Made by a program: the position numbers and the translations under genes. This document shows positions 25,045 to 33,600 of a DNA stretch of 64,000 nt, one piece after another (the first letter of the stretch is position 1; the number at the start of each line of letters is the position of its first letter). The notes under the pieces are model-generated. The model was not told the origin of the DNA and ran no database searches. It saw only the letters and a program-made list of their open reading frames with translations. The stretch comes from Modestobacter sp. L9-4. Lineage in GTDB: Bacteria > Actinomycetota > Actinomycetes > Mycobacteriales > Geodermatophilaceae. The stretch is from NCBI RefSeq assembly GCF_019112525.1, contig NZ_CP077800.1, positions 3,162,001 through 3,226,000 of the forward strand. Direction: 5' to 3'.

Positions 25045-26714
25045 CGCAGCCAGTCGTCCTCGGCCCGGGCCACGTAGGCGGCGAACCGCTCACCCTCGGT
25101 GCGCCGGTCCATGAACCCGCGCAGGACCCGCTCGCAGTAGTCCGCGGTCTCGTCCTTGGTGATCTTGTGGGCGCGCAGCTTGCGGCCGAAGGTCGCCTCG
25201 ATGCCGAGGTGGCCGCCCAGGTGCACCTGGAAGCCCTCGACGCTCTGGCCGGCGGCGTCGGTGACGATCATGCCCTTGAAGCCGATGTCCGCGGTCTGGA
25301 ACCGGGCGCAGGCGTTCGGGCAGCCGTTGACGTTGATCGCGATGGGCTCGTCGAACTCCGGCAGCCGGCGCTCGAGCTCGGTGAAGAGGTCCTGGGCGTG
25401 CGCCTTGGTCTCCACGATCGCCAGCTTGCAGAACTCCAGGCCGGTGCAGGCCATGGTGCCGCGGCGGAAGGCGCTGGGGCGCACCTGTAGGTCGAGTGCG
25501 TCCAGCTCGGCGATCAGCGCCTCCACCTGGTCGTCGGCGACGTCCAGGATGGCCAGCTTCTGCTGTGCCGTCGTCCGGATCCGGCCCTGCGCGTACCGGT
25601 CGGCCAGCTCGGCGACCTGGGTGAGCAGCGTGCCGCTGACCCGGCCGGTGCGCAGTGCGAAGCCCAGCACGTTCAGGCCGTCGCGCTGCTTGGAGACGCC
25701 GACGTGGTCGCGCTGGTCGTGCGCGGCCGGGGCCGGGGCGGGGCCGTCGGGCAGCTTCTCCTGCAGGAACTCGTCCTCCAGCACCTGGCGGAACTTCTCC
25801 GGGCCCCAGTCGGCGAGCAGGAACTTCAGCCGAGCGTGGGTCCGCGAGCGGCGGTAGCCGTAGTCGCGGAAGACCGAGCAGACCGCGGCCCAGACGTCGG
25901 AGACCTGGTCGGGGCGGACGAAGACGCCCAGCCGCACCGCCAGCTTCGGGTTGGTGGACAGGCCACCGCCCACCCACACGTCGTATCCGGCCTCGCCGTC
26001 GGCGTTCACGACGCCGACGAAGGAGAGGTCGTTGATCTCGTGGCCGGTGCAGTGGTCGGTGCAGCCGGACATCGAGGTCTTGAACTTGCGGGGCAGGTTG
26101 GAGAACTCCGGGCTGCCGACGTACTTCTCCACCGTCTCGGCGATCACGCCGGTGGCGTCGATGACCTCGTCGGACAGGACGCCGGCCAGCGGGCAGTTGA
26201 GCATGGTGCGCGGGGTGTCACCGCACGCCTCCATGGTCGACAGGCCCACGGACTCCAGCCGGTCCCAGATCGCCGGGACGTCCTCGATGCGGATCCAGTG
26301 GTACTGGACGTTCTGCCGGTCGGTGACGTCGGCGACGTCCCGGCCGAAGTCGGTGCTGATCGAGGCGAGCACGCGCAGCTGGTCGCTGGACAGCTGCCCG
26401 CCGTCGATGCGAGCGCGCAGCATGAAGTAGCGGTCCTCGAGCTCCTCGGGCTCCAGCACGGCGGTCTTGCCGCCGGGGATGCCCTGGGCGCGCTGGGTGT
26501 AGAGCCCGAACCAGCGCATCCGGCCGCGGAGGTCACCCGGGTCGATGGAGTCGAAGCCGGCCTTGGAGTAGATGTCGATGATCCGCTGGCGCACCTCGAG
26601 CCCGTCGGAGTCCTTCTTCATCCGCTCGTTGGGGTTCAGCGGCTCGCGGTAGCCCAGCGCCCACTGGCCCTGTCCGCGGACGGGCTTGCTGCTGCTGCGG
26701 GTGGGGGTGGACAC
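25041..26714 (-). CDS. sir: ferredoxin-dependent sulfite (nitrite/sulfite) reductase
   Basis: The 557-aa enzyme carries two ferredoxin-like half domains and the sirohaem/4Fe-4S site: ACTGLEFCKLAIVETK near residue 425 and NVNGCPNACARFQTAD near residue 468 provide the four Cys. Arg/Lys residues in RFGLYTQR-like (RMRWFGLYTQRAQG), DRQNVQYHWIR and MSGCTDHCTGHEI segments bind sulfite. It reduces sulfite to sulfide with ferredoxin. GTG 26714 follows a 94-nt gap from a cysteine-containing leader peptide. Nitrite reductase is the main alternative, but the neighbouring cysH favours sulfite. Confidence 0.93.
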   Translation of the reverse strand: MSTPTRSSSKPVRGQGQWALGYREPLNPNERMKKDSDGLEVRQRIIDIYSKAGFDSIDPGDLRGRMRWFGLYTQRAQGIPGGKTAVLEPEELEDRYFMLRARIDGGQLSSDQLRVLASISTDFGRDVADVTDRQNVQYHWIRIEDVPAIWDRLESVGLSTMEACGDTPRTMLNCPLAGVLSDEVIDATGVIAETVEKYVGSPEFSNLPRKFKTSMSGCTDHCTGHEINDLSFVGVVNADGEAGYDVWVGGGLSTNPKLAVRLGVFVRPDQVSDVWAAVCSVFRDYGYRRSRTHARLKFLLADWGPEKFRQVLEDEFLQEKLPDGPAPAPAAHDQRDHVGVSKQRDGLNVLGFALRTGRVSGTLLTQVAELADRYAQGRIRTTAQQKLAILDVADDQVEALIAELDALDLQVRPSAFRRGTMACTGLEFCKLAIVETKAHAQDLFTELERRLPEFDEPIAINVNGCPNACARFQTADIGFKGMIVTDAAGQSVEGFQVHLGGHLGIEATFGRKLRAHKITKDETADYCERVLRGFMDRRTEGERFAAYVARAEDDWLR

Positions 26715-26770
26715 GTCAGACGGTCTCCATCTGCATCGGCACGGGACGTGCGCGACGCGGCCGGGGGAGT

Positions 26771-26790
26771 GCAGCCGGAGTCGGGGCTGC
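26771..26790 (-). promoter_or_regulatory. hairpin between leader peptide and sir
   Basis: GCAGCC and GGCTGC form a 6-bp stem with an 8-nt loop, 18 nt after the leader stop codon. It could belong to an attenuation switch; alternative folds were not computed. Confidence 0.35.
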
Positions 26791-26807
26791 GGAGGACAGA
26801 GCCGGGG

Positions 26808-26870
26808 TCAGCGCGAGGCGCGACAGGCGGCGCTGCAGACGCGCGCCAGGTCGACGTGCAGGCGCGCCAC
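26808..26870 (-). CDS. cysteine-containing leader peptide of the sulfur operon
   Basis: GTG 26870 opens a 20-aa ORF whose core HVDLARVCSAAC matches the pattern of actinobacterial leader peptides found before sulfur-assimilation genes (H-V/I-DL followed by R and S...C). It has two Cys codons, and its stop lies 93 nt before the sir start. In-frame GTG codons at 26897 and 26894 would add up to nine residues. Ribosome stalling at the Cys codons under cysteine shortage is the expected control; this is known for related leaders and inferred here. Confidence 0.7.
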   Translation of the reverse strand: MARLHVDLARVCSAACRASR

Positions 26871-26928
26871 GAGGGGAACGCCGCAGTCCGTCACCACCCG
26901 ATCGTCCCACACCCGGGGGGCGTGCCGG

Positions 26929-27645
26929 TCAGCGCTCGGCGAGCAGCGCCCGGACGGCGGGCAGCAGCGGCCGGTCGGCGGGGATCCAGTCCAGTGCCTC
27001 GAGCTCGTCGGCGGGCAGCCAGCGCAGCTCGGAGTGCTCCAGGGCGACCAGCTCGCCGCCGGTGATGCGGCCCGCCCACACCCGCAGGGTCGAGGCCCCC
27101 GGCGTGCCCCCGGCGACCACCCCGTCCAGCGGCACCTCGCCGAGGAAGGCCCCGGGCGTGACGAGGACGCCCAGCTCCTCCCGGCACTCCCGGACCAGCG
27201 CCGCCCGTTCGGCCTCGCCGCGCTCCACCTTGCCGCCGGGGAACTCCCACAGGCCGGCCAGCCCGCCGGCGGCGCGCTGGGCGACGAGCACCCGGCGCCG
27301 GTCGTCGACCAGGGCCGCGCCCACGACCTGGGTGACGTCCAGTGCCCGCCGGGCGGCGGCCGCGGCGTAGGCGTCCAGGTGGGCGGTCATGGCCCGGGCG
27401 ACCCGGCGGCGGTCCAGCGGCCGGCGCGGCGCCCACTCGACCCGCTCGTGCACCAGCGTGCCGGCCTCGGTGGCCACGAACTCCCGCGTGTGCACCAGGC
27501 CGGGTGCTGCGTAGACGTCGCGCTGGGGCCGCTCGGCGCTGACCTCGGTCAACGGGCGGGACCACGGCCGCCCCAGCGCACGGGCCACGTCGAAGGCGAC
27601 GGTGAGCGGGGCCTCCACCAGAGTGGTGAAGCTCAGCTGCGGCAC
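26929..27645 (-). CDS. Nudix hydrolase with N-terminal ligand-barrel domain
   Basis: The 238-aa protein joins two parts. Residues 1-95 (LSFTTLVEAPLTVAFDVARAL ... LVHERVEWAPRR) look like an SRPBCC/START-type ligand barrel. Residues 103-236 form a MutT-like Nudix domain with GLWEFPGGKVERGE and RECREELGV, the full Nudix box. MutT-type enzymes hydrolyse oxidised nucleotides such as 8-oxo-dGTP. What the barrel binds is unknown. GTG 27645 is 36 nt from the divergent Rrf2 regulator gene, so the two promoters overlap. Confidence 0.85.
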   Translation of the reverse strand: MPQLSFTTLVEAPLTVAFDVARALGRPWSRPLTEVSAERPQRDVYAAPGLVHTREFVATEAGTLVHERVEWAPRRPLDRRRVARAMTAHLDAYAAAAARRALDVTQVVGAALVDDRRRVLVAQRAAGGLAGLWEFPGGKVERGEAERAALVRECREELGVLVTPGAFLGEVPLDGVVAGGTPGASTLRVWAGRITGGELVALEHSELRWLPADELEALDWIPADRPLLPAVRALLAER

Positions 27646-27668
27646 GCGGGCCAGCTTCCCAGATCCGG

Positions 27669-27674
27669 CAGGAT
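27669..27674 (+). promoter_or_regulatory. -10-like element of the Rrf2 regulator gene
   Basis: CAGGAT ends 7 nt before GTG 27682, the spacing seen for other apparently leaderless genes here. Confidence 0.35.
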
Positions 27675-27681
27675 GGGCTGC

Positions 27682-28158
27682 GTGCGCATCTCTGCCCGGG
27701 TCGACTACGCGGTCCGTGCCGCCGTCGAGCTGGCCGCCGTCGCCCCCGAGTCACTCACCTCCGACCGGATCGCGCAGGCGCAGGGCATCCCGGCGCGCTT
27801 CCTGCAGGCCATCCTCGGCGACCTGCAGCACGCCCGGCTGGTCACCAGCCAGCGCGGCCGGGAGGGCGGGTACCGGCTGGCGATGCCGCCCTCGGAGGTC
27901 TCCATCGCCCGGGTCATGCGCGTGGAGCAGGGGTTCCTGGCCGAGGTGCACGGCCAGCGGCCCGAGGACGTCGCCTACCCCGGCGCCGCGGGACCGCTGG
28001 CCTCGGTCTGGGTCGCCGCGCGCGAGGCCTACCGCCGGGTGCTGGAGAACGTCACCCTGGCCGACGTCGTCGCCGGGCGGATGCCGCCGGAGGTCGCCGA
28101 GATGATCGAGCTCGACAGCGCCTGGCGCTCCTTCGGCGTCGTCGCCGACCGGGACTGA
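27682..28158 (+). CDS. Rrf2 family transcriptional regulator
   Basis: The 158-aa protein has an N-terminal winged helix: RISARVDYAVRAAVELA, then IPARFLQAILGDLQHARLVTSQRGREGGYRLA near residues 38-68, both typical of Rrf2. It has no cysteine at all, so it cannot carry the Fe-S cluster of IscR or NsrR and in this respect is like CymR, the cysteine-metabolism repressor. The neighbouring sir-cysH operon makes control of sulfur genes plausible; no binding site was identified. GTG 27682 is preferred to ATG 27673 because of the CAGGAT box spacing. Confidence 0.88.
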   Translation: MRISARVDYAVRAAVELAAVAPESLTSDRIAQAQGIPARFLQAILGDLQHARLVTSQRGREGGYRLAMPPSEVSIARVMRVEQGFLAEVHGQRPEDVAYPGAAGPLASVWVAAREAYRRVLENVTLADVVAGRMPPEVAEMIELDSAWRSFGVVADRD

Positions 28159-28180
28159 CCTCCGCTCCGTCCCACCCGGC

Positions 28181-29536
28181 TCAGCCGGCGGCGTTGCCGG
28201 TGACGTTCCAGCCGGCCAGCCGCAGCGCGGGCACGGCGACCCGGTTGTAGCCCATCGGCCCCATCAGCCGGGTCGGCTGCCCCTCGACCACGGAGCCGAC
28301 GGTCACCGCCCCCGGGGCCAGTGCCTCCAGGTAGGACTGCGTGAACCGCAGCGTGCTCACCGGCGCCACGACCTGCCCGCCCTCGACCAGCCAGACCCCG
28401 TTGCGGGTCAGCCCGGTCCACACCGACCGCTTGGGGTCGACGGCGCGGGTGTACCAGAGGTCGCTGACCAGCAGGCCGCGGTCCAGCCCGGCCACGAGCT
28501 CGTCGACCGTCCCGCCGTCGCCGGGGGAGAGGGCCGGGTCACCGGCCACCGGGCCCCACGTGGAGGCGGCGTCCGAGCCGTGCCCGGACGGCGTCCGGCC
28601 CAGTGCCGCGGCGACCCGGGCGTCGGTGGTCAGACCCACCGGGATGCCGCCGCGCACCAGCTCGGTGCGGCCGGTCGGCGTCCCCTCGGTGTCGAAGGGC
28701 AGGCCGACGCCGGCGCGCGGGTCGTCGGCCAGGGTGACCGCGCGGTCGAACTGCTGCTCGCCCAGCCGCAGCCCCGAGGTGCCGTCGACGACGGCCTTGC
28801 CGTTGAACTGCCCGGACACCAGCCCGGCGACGACGTCGGTGACCGCGGCCGGCTCGAGCACCACGGAGTACACGCCCGGGTCGACGGGGACGGCGTCGAC
28901 GCCGGCGCGGGCCTTGGCGCCGGCCCGCGCGCCGAGGACCGCGCAGTCCAGGTCGGCCAGCCGCCCGGTCATGGCGCGGGCCACGCCGTCGGCGCCGGAG
29001 AGCCGGGCGATGCCGTCGCCGATCGCCGACGTGGTGGCGCCGCGCAGGTGCCGGCCGGCGGTGTCGGCGAGCACCGTGGTCAGCGACGCGGTCTGCACGA
29101 AGCCCGCGGTGCTGAGCCCGCCGGCGGCCCCGACGAAGGCGGCGACGGCGGCCGCCCGCTCGTCGGGGGAGGCGTCGGCGGTCGCGGGGTCGAACGAGCC
29201 GTCCCAGGTGAGCGGCGCCGGGGTGCCGAGCCCGGGCCGGTCCGGGTCGCGCGGACGCAGCCGGGCCGCGGCGAGCGTGGCGGCCACCAGGTCGGCGAGC
29301 GCGTCGGGACGGCTGCGGGTGGTCGCCGCGGTCGCCGTCCGGCCGCCGTCGACGGTCAGCTGCAGGTGCACCGTGACCCGCTCGTCGGCGACGTTCTGGT
29401 GGATCGCGGAGTCGGCGAACCGGGTCAGCGCCAGCGCGGCCTGCTCCACGCGCACGGTCGCCTGCGCGTCGGGGCCGGCCTGCGCACGGACCTGGTCGAG
29501 GACCGCACCGGCGAGGGCGTCGAGGTCGGCGGTCAC
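28181..29536 (-). CDS. metalloprotease regulator TldE/PmbA family
   Basis: The 451-aa protein is the non-catalytic partner of TldD: it has the common fold (SVVLEPAAVTDVVAGLVSGQFNGKAVVDG near residue 225, GLPFDTEGTPTGRTELVRGGIPVGL near residue 270, LWYTRAVDPKRSVWTGLTRNGVWLVEGG near residue 365) but lacks the HExxxH zinc motif. TldD/TldE form a heterodimeric peptidase that degrades small unfolded peptides. GTG 29536 overlaps the TldD stop (GTGA), which agrees with equal production. Confidence 0.92.
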   Translation of the reverse strand: MTADLDALAGAVLDQVRAQAGPDAQATVRVEQAALALTRFADSAIHQNVADERVTVHLQLTVDGGRTATAATTRSRPDALADLVAATLAAARLRPRDPDRPGLGTPAPLTWDGSFDPATADASPDERAAAVAAFVGAAGGLSTAGFVQTASLTTVLADTAGRHLRGATTSAIGDGIARLSGADGVARAMTGRLADLDCAVLGARAGAKARAGVDAVPVDPGVYSVVLEPAAVTDVVAGLVSGQFNGKAVVDGTSGLRLGEQQFDRAVTLADDPRAGVGLPFDTEGTPTGRTELVRGGIPVGLTTDARVAAALGRTPSGHGSDAASTWGPVAGDPALSPGDGGTVDELVAGLDRGLLVSDLWYTRAVDPKRSVWTGLTRNGVWLVEGGQVVAPVSTLRFTQSYLEALAPGAVTVGSVVEGQPTRLMGPMGYNRVAVPALRLAGWNVTGNAAG

Positions 29537-31041
29537 CCGCGCACCCCCACCCGGACGCCGGAGAAGCGGGCCGGCGCGGCGCCGTGCCCGGTGTGCCCGA
29601 CCTGCCCGGGCTGGCCCTTGCCGCAGTTGGGCGTGCCCCACGCCCGCCACTCGCCCGGTGCCGCGCCGCCGAGCATGTCCAGCGACTGCCAGAACCGCGG
29701 CCCGATCCCGGTGTAGGAGGGGTTCCTCAGCATCCGTCCGCGCTCCCCGTCCTTGATCTCCCAGCCGATCTCGCAGCCGAACTGGAAGTTGAGCCGGCGG
29801 TCGTCGATCGACCACGACCGGTTGTGCTCCATCAGCACGCCGTCGTCGGTGGCGGCCACCATCTCCTCCAGCGTGTGCGGGCCGGGCTCCAGCCCCACGT
29901 TGGTCATCCGGACCATCGGCAGCCGGGCGTACCCGTCGGCGCGCACGGAGCCGGCGTAGGGGAGCCCGGCCACCGCGGCGGAGTCCCGGCCGGCCAGGAC
30001 GCCGACCCAGATCCCGTCGCGGACGGCGTCCCGGGCGGTGGCCGGGGTGCCCTCGTCGTCGAAGCCGAAGCTGCCCAGCGCACCGGGGATGGTCGGGTCG
30101 ATCGTGATGTTCATCAGCTCCGAGCCGAAGCGCAACGAGCCCAGCTGGGAGAGGTCCAGCCACGAGGTGCCGGCGAAGGCCGCCTCCCAGCCGAGGATGC
30201 GGTCGAGCTCGATGGCGTGCCCCACCGACTCGTGGATCTGCAGCGACATCTGCTCACCGCCCAGGATCAGCGTCGTGTCCCCGGAGGGGCACTGCGGCGC
30301 GGTGAGCAGCTCCTGGCACTCGGCGGCGATCCGGTCGGCGTGCGCGGGCAGGTCGATCTCACGCACCAGCTCCCAGCCGCGGGTGCCGTACTGGCCGCGG
30401 AACGCCGGGTAGGACCGGCGCTGGGTCTCCCCGTCGCCCATCGTCAGGCAGTGCATGCCGGCGCCGACCTCGCGCACGTGCTGGCCGATCCGCGCACCCT
30501 CGCTGGAGACGAACGCGGTGCGGGTGTCCCAGGCCTGGTACAGCGCCTCGGCGACGGCCACACCCGCCGCCCTCATCGTCGCGGTGACCCCGGTGAGCAG
30601 CGCGGCCTTCTCCGCCAGCGGGACGGCGAAGGGGTCCTCGAGGCACTCGCTGGACCAGCCGCCCTGCACCGCCGGGACGGCGACGAGCTCCATCGGCGGC
30701 CCCGGGACGGCGGCCGAGGCCCGGGCGATCGCGGTGGCCCGCGCGCCGGTGCGGCGGGCGTCGGCGTCCCCGGCCGGGTCGCCCAGGGCGGCGAAGCCCC
30801 AGGAGCTGCCCACCAGGGCGCGGACGCCGAGCCCGACCGACGCCGTCTGGTCCAGCGTGCGGACGTCGCCGTCCCGGGCGGTCATCGACTCGTGCCGCCG
30901 GTCGACCACCCGCGCGTCGGCGTAGCGGGCGCCGGCGGCGAGCGCGGCCTGCACGGCGGCCGCGGCGGTGTCGAACGCGGCGCCGTCCACGGCGGCCGGA
31001 ACGGCGCCGAACGGGCTCATCTCATTAGCAGCGCTCATCAT
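29533..31041 (-). CDS. tldD: zinc metalloprotease TldD
   Basis: The 502-aa catalytic subunit carries HESVGHAIELDR (HExxxH motif) near residue 268 and a third metal ligand region FQFGCEIGWEIKDGE near residue 440, with GFDDEGTPA in between. It cleaves short peptides within the TldD/TldE dimer. Three starts are clustered: GTG 31044, ATG 31041 and ATG 31038. 31041 is chosen because AGGATG sits 7 nt upstream. It precedes tldE with a 4-nt overlap and is separated from csbD by a strong terminator. Confidence 0.93.
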   Translation of the reverse strand: MMSAANEMSPFGAVPAAVDGAAFDTAAAAVQAALAAGARYADARVVDRRHESMTARDGDVRTLDQTASVGLGVRALVGSSWGFAALGDPAGDADARRTGARATAIARASAAVPGPPMELVAVPAVQGGWSSECLEDPFAVPLAEKAALLTGVTATMRAAGVAVAEALYQAWDTRTAFVSSEGARIGQHVREVGAGMHCLTMGDGETQRRSYPAFRGQYGTRGWELVREIDLPAHADRIAAECQELLTAPQCPSGDTTLILGGEQMSLQIHESVGHAIELDRILGWEAAFAGTSWLDLSQLGSLRFGSELMNITIDPTIPGALGSFGFDDEGTPATARDAVRDGIWVGVLAGRDSAAVAGLPYAGSVRADGYARLPMVRMTNVGLEPGPHTLEEMVAATDDGVLMEHNRSWSIDDRRLNFQFGCEIGWEIKDGERGRMLRNPSYTGIGPRFWQSLDMLGGAAPGEWRAWGTPNCGKGQPGQVGHTGHGAAPARFSGVRVGVRG

Positions 31042-31092
31042 CACGGCCCATCCTGCGCCGTCGCGTCCCGGGGCACAACCGCCCCGGACGTG

Positions 31093-31132
31093 CGAGAGCG
31101 CCGCCCCCGACGGTCCGGGGGCGGCGCTCTCG
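31093..31132. terminator. terminator between csbD and tldD
   Basis: A perfect 17-bp stem (CGAGAGCGCCGCCCCCG and its complement) with a 6-nt loop follows the CsbD stop on the minus strand. Confidence 0.9.
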
Positions 31133-31159
31133 ACAGGCGGTCTCAGCGACCGCCGCAGG

Positions 31160-31330
31160 TCACTTGAAGACGTCCTTGACCTTCTCGCCGGCCTGCTTCA
31201 CGTTGCCCGCGGCCTGGTCCTTCTGGCCCTCGGCCTGCAGGTCGCGGTTGTCGGTCGCGTCGCCGACGGCCTCCTTGCCCTGGCCGGACAGCTCCTGGGC
31301 CTTGTTCTTGATCTTGTCCACGGCACTCAT
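31160..31330 (-). CDS. CsbD family stress protein
   Basis: This 56-aa, highly charged protein reads MSAVDKIKNKAQELSGQGKE at the start and repeats amphipathic DKIKNKAQ, KEAVGDATDN and GNVKQAGEKVKDVF units, the hallmark of CsbD proteins. CsbD is a sigma-B-dependent general stress protein in Bacillus; its molecular role is unknown. ATG 31330 follows GAGGAGG. A sigma-B-like promoter stands 36 nt upstream. Confidence 0.92.
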   Translation of the reverse strand: MSAVDKIKNKAQELSGQGKEAVGDATDNRDLQAEGQKDQAAGNVKQAGEKVKDVFK

Positions 31331-31366
31331 GTGTCCTCCTCGGTCAGGCGGTTGTCGGGATGTGAC

Positions 31367-31393
31367 TACCCCGGGCGCTCCCGGCCGACACAC
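31367..31393 (-). promoter_or_regulatory. sigma-B-like promoter of csbD
   Basis: On the minus strand GTGTGT (31393-31388) and GGGGTA (31372-31367) are 15 nt apart, close to the GTTT...GGGTA pattern of alternative stress sigma factors in actinomycetes. Confidence 0.4.
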
Positions 31394-31511
31394 CCTGCCG
31401 ACCGCCCGGCGGGAGGGCCTGCCTGGGAGGCCGTTGTGAGGCCCGCCATTTCGGCGGTGTTTCGGGTTCCGGACGGGCTCGTGACGGGAGGTAACAAAAC
31501 GGTGACGGCCG

Positions 31512-31541
31512 TGGACTCACTCTTTCGGGTCTGCCTAGGGT
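31512..31541 (+). promoter_or_regulatory. candidate promoter of the peptide-binding protein gene
   Basis: TGGACT (31512-31517) and TAGGGT (31536-31541) are spaced by 18 nt. Transcription would start near 31548 and give a 140-nt leader. Confidence 0.4.
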
Positions 31542-31688
31542 TCGCCCGTCGCCCCTTGCTCGACAGCGTCCCGACAGCTGCTCGACAGGCGGTGTTCATG
31601 CAGTCCAGCCCAGTCCGCCCGGCGATCCCGGGTCGGTCAGACCTGAACGTCCCCCCGCGCTCCCGCGGGTCGGAGGAGGCAGTCGAAC

Positions 31689-33437
31689 GTGAAGTTGAGC
31701 AAGCGCAGTGCAGTGCTCATCGCCACCGGGGTGACCGGCGCGATGGCGCTGGCGGCCTGTGGTGGCGGCGACGACAGCGGGAACGGTGGCGGCGAGAAGG
31801 CCGCCGGCGGTTCCGGTCGTGTCGTCTTCGGTGAGTCCACGGACTTCCCCGAGAACCTCTTCCCCCTGATCTCCGCCGGCAACGCCACCTCGGTGGCGAA
31901 CATCTCGGCGCAGCTGCTGCCCCAGACCTTCGACGTCCAGCCGGACTTCTCGGTGACGTACAACAAGGACCTGCTGGCCTCCGAGCCGACCCTGTCCACC
32001 GACGGCGGCACGCAGGTGAACGTCTACCAGATCAAGCCCGAGGCGGTCTGGAGCGACGGCACCCCCATCACCGCCGAGGACTTCGAGTTCTCGTGGCAGA
32101 TGCAGAAGAACTCCGACCCGGCGACCGGCGGCTGCGCCGACCTGCTCGGCACCACCGGCTACGACCAGGTCGCCTCGGTCGAGGGCAGCGGTGACGGCAA
32201 CAAGACCGTGACCGTCACCTACACCAAGCCCTACGCCGACTGGCAGAGCATGTGGGCCGGTTCGTCCAACCCGGTCTTCCCGGCGCACCTGATGGCCCAC
32301 AGCACCCCCGAGGAGCTGTGCTCCACGGTCGCTGCCGGCTGGCCGATCGCCGAGGGTCTGCCCAGCGACATCTCCGGCGGCCCCTGGCAGCTGAAGAAGG
32401 AGAACATCAACGTCGGTCAGCAGACCGTCACCCTGACCCCCAACGCCGCGTGGTGGGGCCAGCCGACCGGCCTGCAGGCCCTGGTCATCCAGAACATCGG
32501 CAACGACCCGACGACCGCCGTCCAGGCGCTCTCCAACCAGGAGATCGGGGTCATCTACCCGCAGCCGCAGCTGGACCTGGTGCAGCAGATCGAGGGCCTC
32601 GCGCCCAACGTCACCAGTGACGTGACCTTCGGCCTGTCCTTCGAGCACCTGGACTTCAACACCACCGACCCGCACCTGGCCGACCTCAAGGTGCGTCAGG
32701 CGTTCACCCGGGCGCTGGACCGCCAGCAGATCGTCGACCAGACCGTCGGCCAGTTCTCCGACGACGCCGAGGTGCTGGGCAACCGCATCTACTTCAACAA
32801 CCAGCCGCAGTACCAGGACACCACCCCGGCTGAGTACAAGACCCAGGACACCGCGGGTGCCAAGCAGCTCCTCGAGAGCGACGGCTACACCCTCGGCGCC
32901 GACGGGATCTACACCCACCCGACGCGTGGTCGCCTGTCCATCAAGATCGACACCACGGTGAACAACCCGCTGCGCCAGACCACGATCGAGGTCATGATCC
33001 CGCAGCTGAAGGCCGCCGGCATCGAGGCGTCCTTCAACGGCAACCCGGACATCTTCAAGGGTCCGGAGTCCCCGAACAGCCTGGTCGGCGGTGGCTTCCA
33101 GGCCGCTGTCTTCGCCTGGGTCGGCTCGCCGTTCCGTGGCTCCACGCAGTCGATCTACGAGACCCCGGCCGCGCCGGACTCGGTCGGTCAGAACTACAGC
33201 CGTCAGGGCACCCCTGAGATCGACGCCCTGTTCGCCCAGTTCCAGACCACGCCCGACCCCGACGCGCAGGCCGTGATCGGCAACCAGATCGACGCGCTGC
33301 TCTGGGGTCAGGTGGCCACCGTGCCGCTGTACCAGAAGCCCACGTTCATCGCCCACCAGAGCACCATCAACGGCGTCGTGGACAACTCCACGCAGTCCGG
33401 CCCGCTCTGGAACGCCAGCACGTGGACGGTGCAGTGA
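31689..33437 (+). CDS. peptide ABC transporter substrate-binding lipoprotein (family 5)
   Basis: The 582-aa protein starts with a lipoprotein signal peptide (hydrophobic segment, LAACGGG, Cys about 24). It then follows the SBP family 5 pattern: VYQIKPEAVWSDGTPITAEDFEFSW near residue 115, and LADLKVRQAFTRALDRQQIV near residue 330. The C-terminal half has the usual segments for peptide binding. It should deliver oligopeptides to the permeases encoded downstream. GTG 31689 has GGAGGAGG 9 nt away. Two large hairpins follow the stop, so it is probably transcribed in excess over the rest of the transporter. Confidence 0.93.
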   Translation: MKLSKRSAVLIATGVTGAMALAACGGGDDSGNGGGEKAAGGSGRVVFGESTDFPENLFPLISAGNATSVANISAQLLPQTFDVQPDFSVTYNKDLLASEPTLSTDGGTQVNVYQIKPEAVWSDGTPITAEDFEFSWQMQKNSDPATGGCADLLGTTGYDQVASVEGSGDGNKTVTVTYTKPYADWQSMWAGSSNPVFPAHLMAHSTPEELCSTVAAGWPIAEGLPSDISGGPWQLKKENINVGQQTVTLTPNAAWWGQPTGLQALVIQNIGNDPTTAVQALSNQEIGVIYPQPQLDLVQQIEGLAPNVTSDVTFGLSFEHLDFNTTDPHLADLKVRQAFTRALDRQQIVDQTVGQFSDDAEVLGNRIYFNNQPQYQDTTPAEYKTQDTAGAKQLLESDGYTLGADGIYTHPTRGRLSIKIDTTVNNPLRQTTIEVMIPQLKAAGIEASFNGNPDIFKGPESPNSLVGGGFQAAVFAWVGSPFRGSTQSIYETPAAPDSVGQNYSRQGTPEIDALFAQFQTTPDPDAQAVIGNQIDALLWGQVATVPLYQKPTFIAHQSTINGVVDNSTQSGPLWNASTWTVQ

Positions 33438-33517
33438 CCCGTCCGGCCCTGCCGGACCGAGCACCGCACCTGTAGCACCGCACGACCTGCACCACCGCAC
33501 CACCGCACGACCCCGGT

Positions 33518-33545
33518 CCGGCGCCGCCCGCTGAGGCGGCGCCGG
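33518..33545. terminator. first hairpin after the peptide-binding gene
   Basis: CCGGCGCCGCC and GGCGGCGCCGG form an 11-bp perfect stem with a 6-nt loop, adjoining the larger hairpin. Confidence 0.65.
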
Positions 33546-33600
33546 GTCCGGACACACCGCGGCCCCCAGGTCACCCTGGGGGCCGCGGTGCGTCCGGACC
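33545..33600. terminator. very stable terminator between binding protein and permease genes
   Basis: A 25-bp stem with a single A-C mismatch (9 bp GGTCCGGAC outside, 16 bp CACCGCGGCCCCCAGG inside) closes on a TCAC loop. With the preceding hairpin it lies in a 331-nt gap that contains no gene; the rest of the gap holds the promoter at 33757. Confidence 0.88.

Larger units (their letters stand above)
31331..31688. other. 358-nt divergent intergenic region
   Basis: It separates csbD (minus) and the peptide-binding protein gene (plus). It contains a sigma-B-like promoter for csbD, a candidate promoter for the peptide-binding gene at 31512-31541 and a roughly 140-nt leader with a GGAGGAGG ribosome site. 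I see no ORF or known riboswitch in it. Confidence 0.6.

Noticed and set aside
26716-26910. 64-codon minus-strand frame between sir and the Nudix gene
   Set aside because: Arg/Pro/Ala-rich shadow; the other frame contains the conserved cysteine leader peptide.
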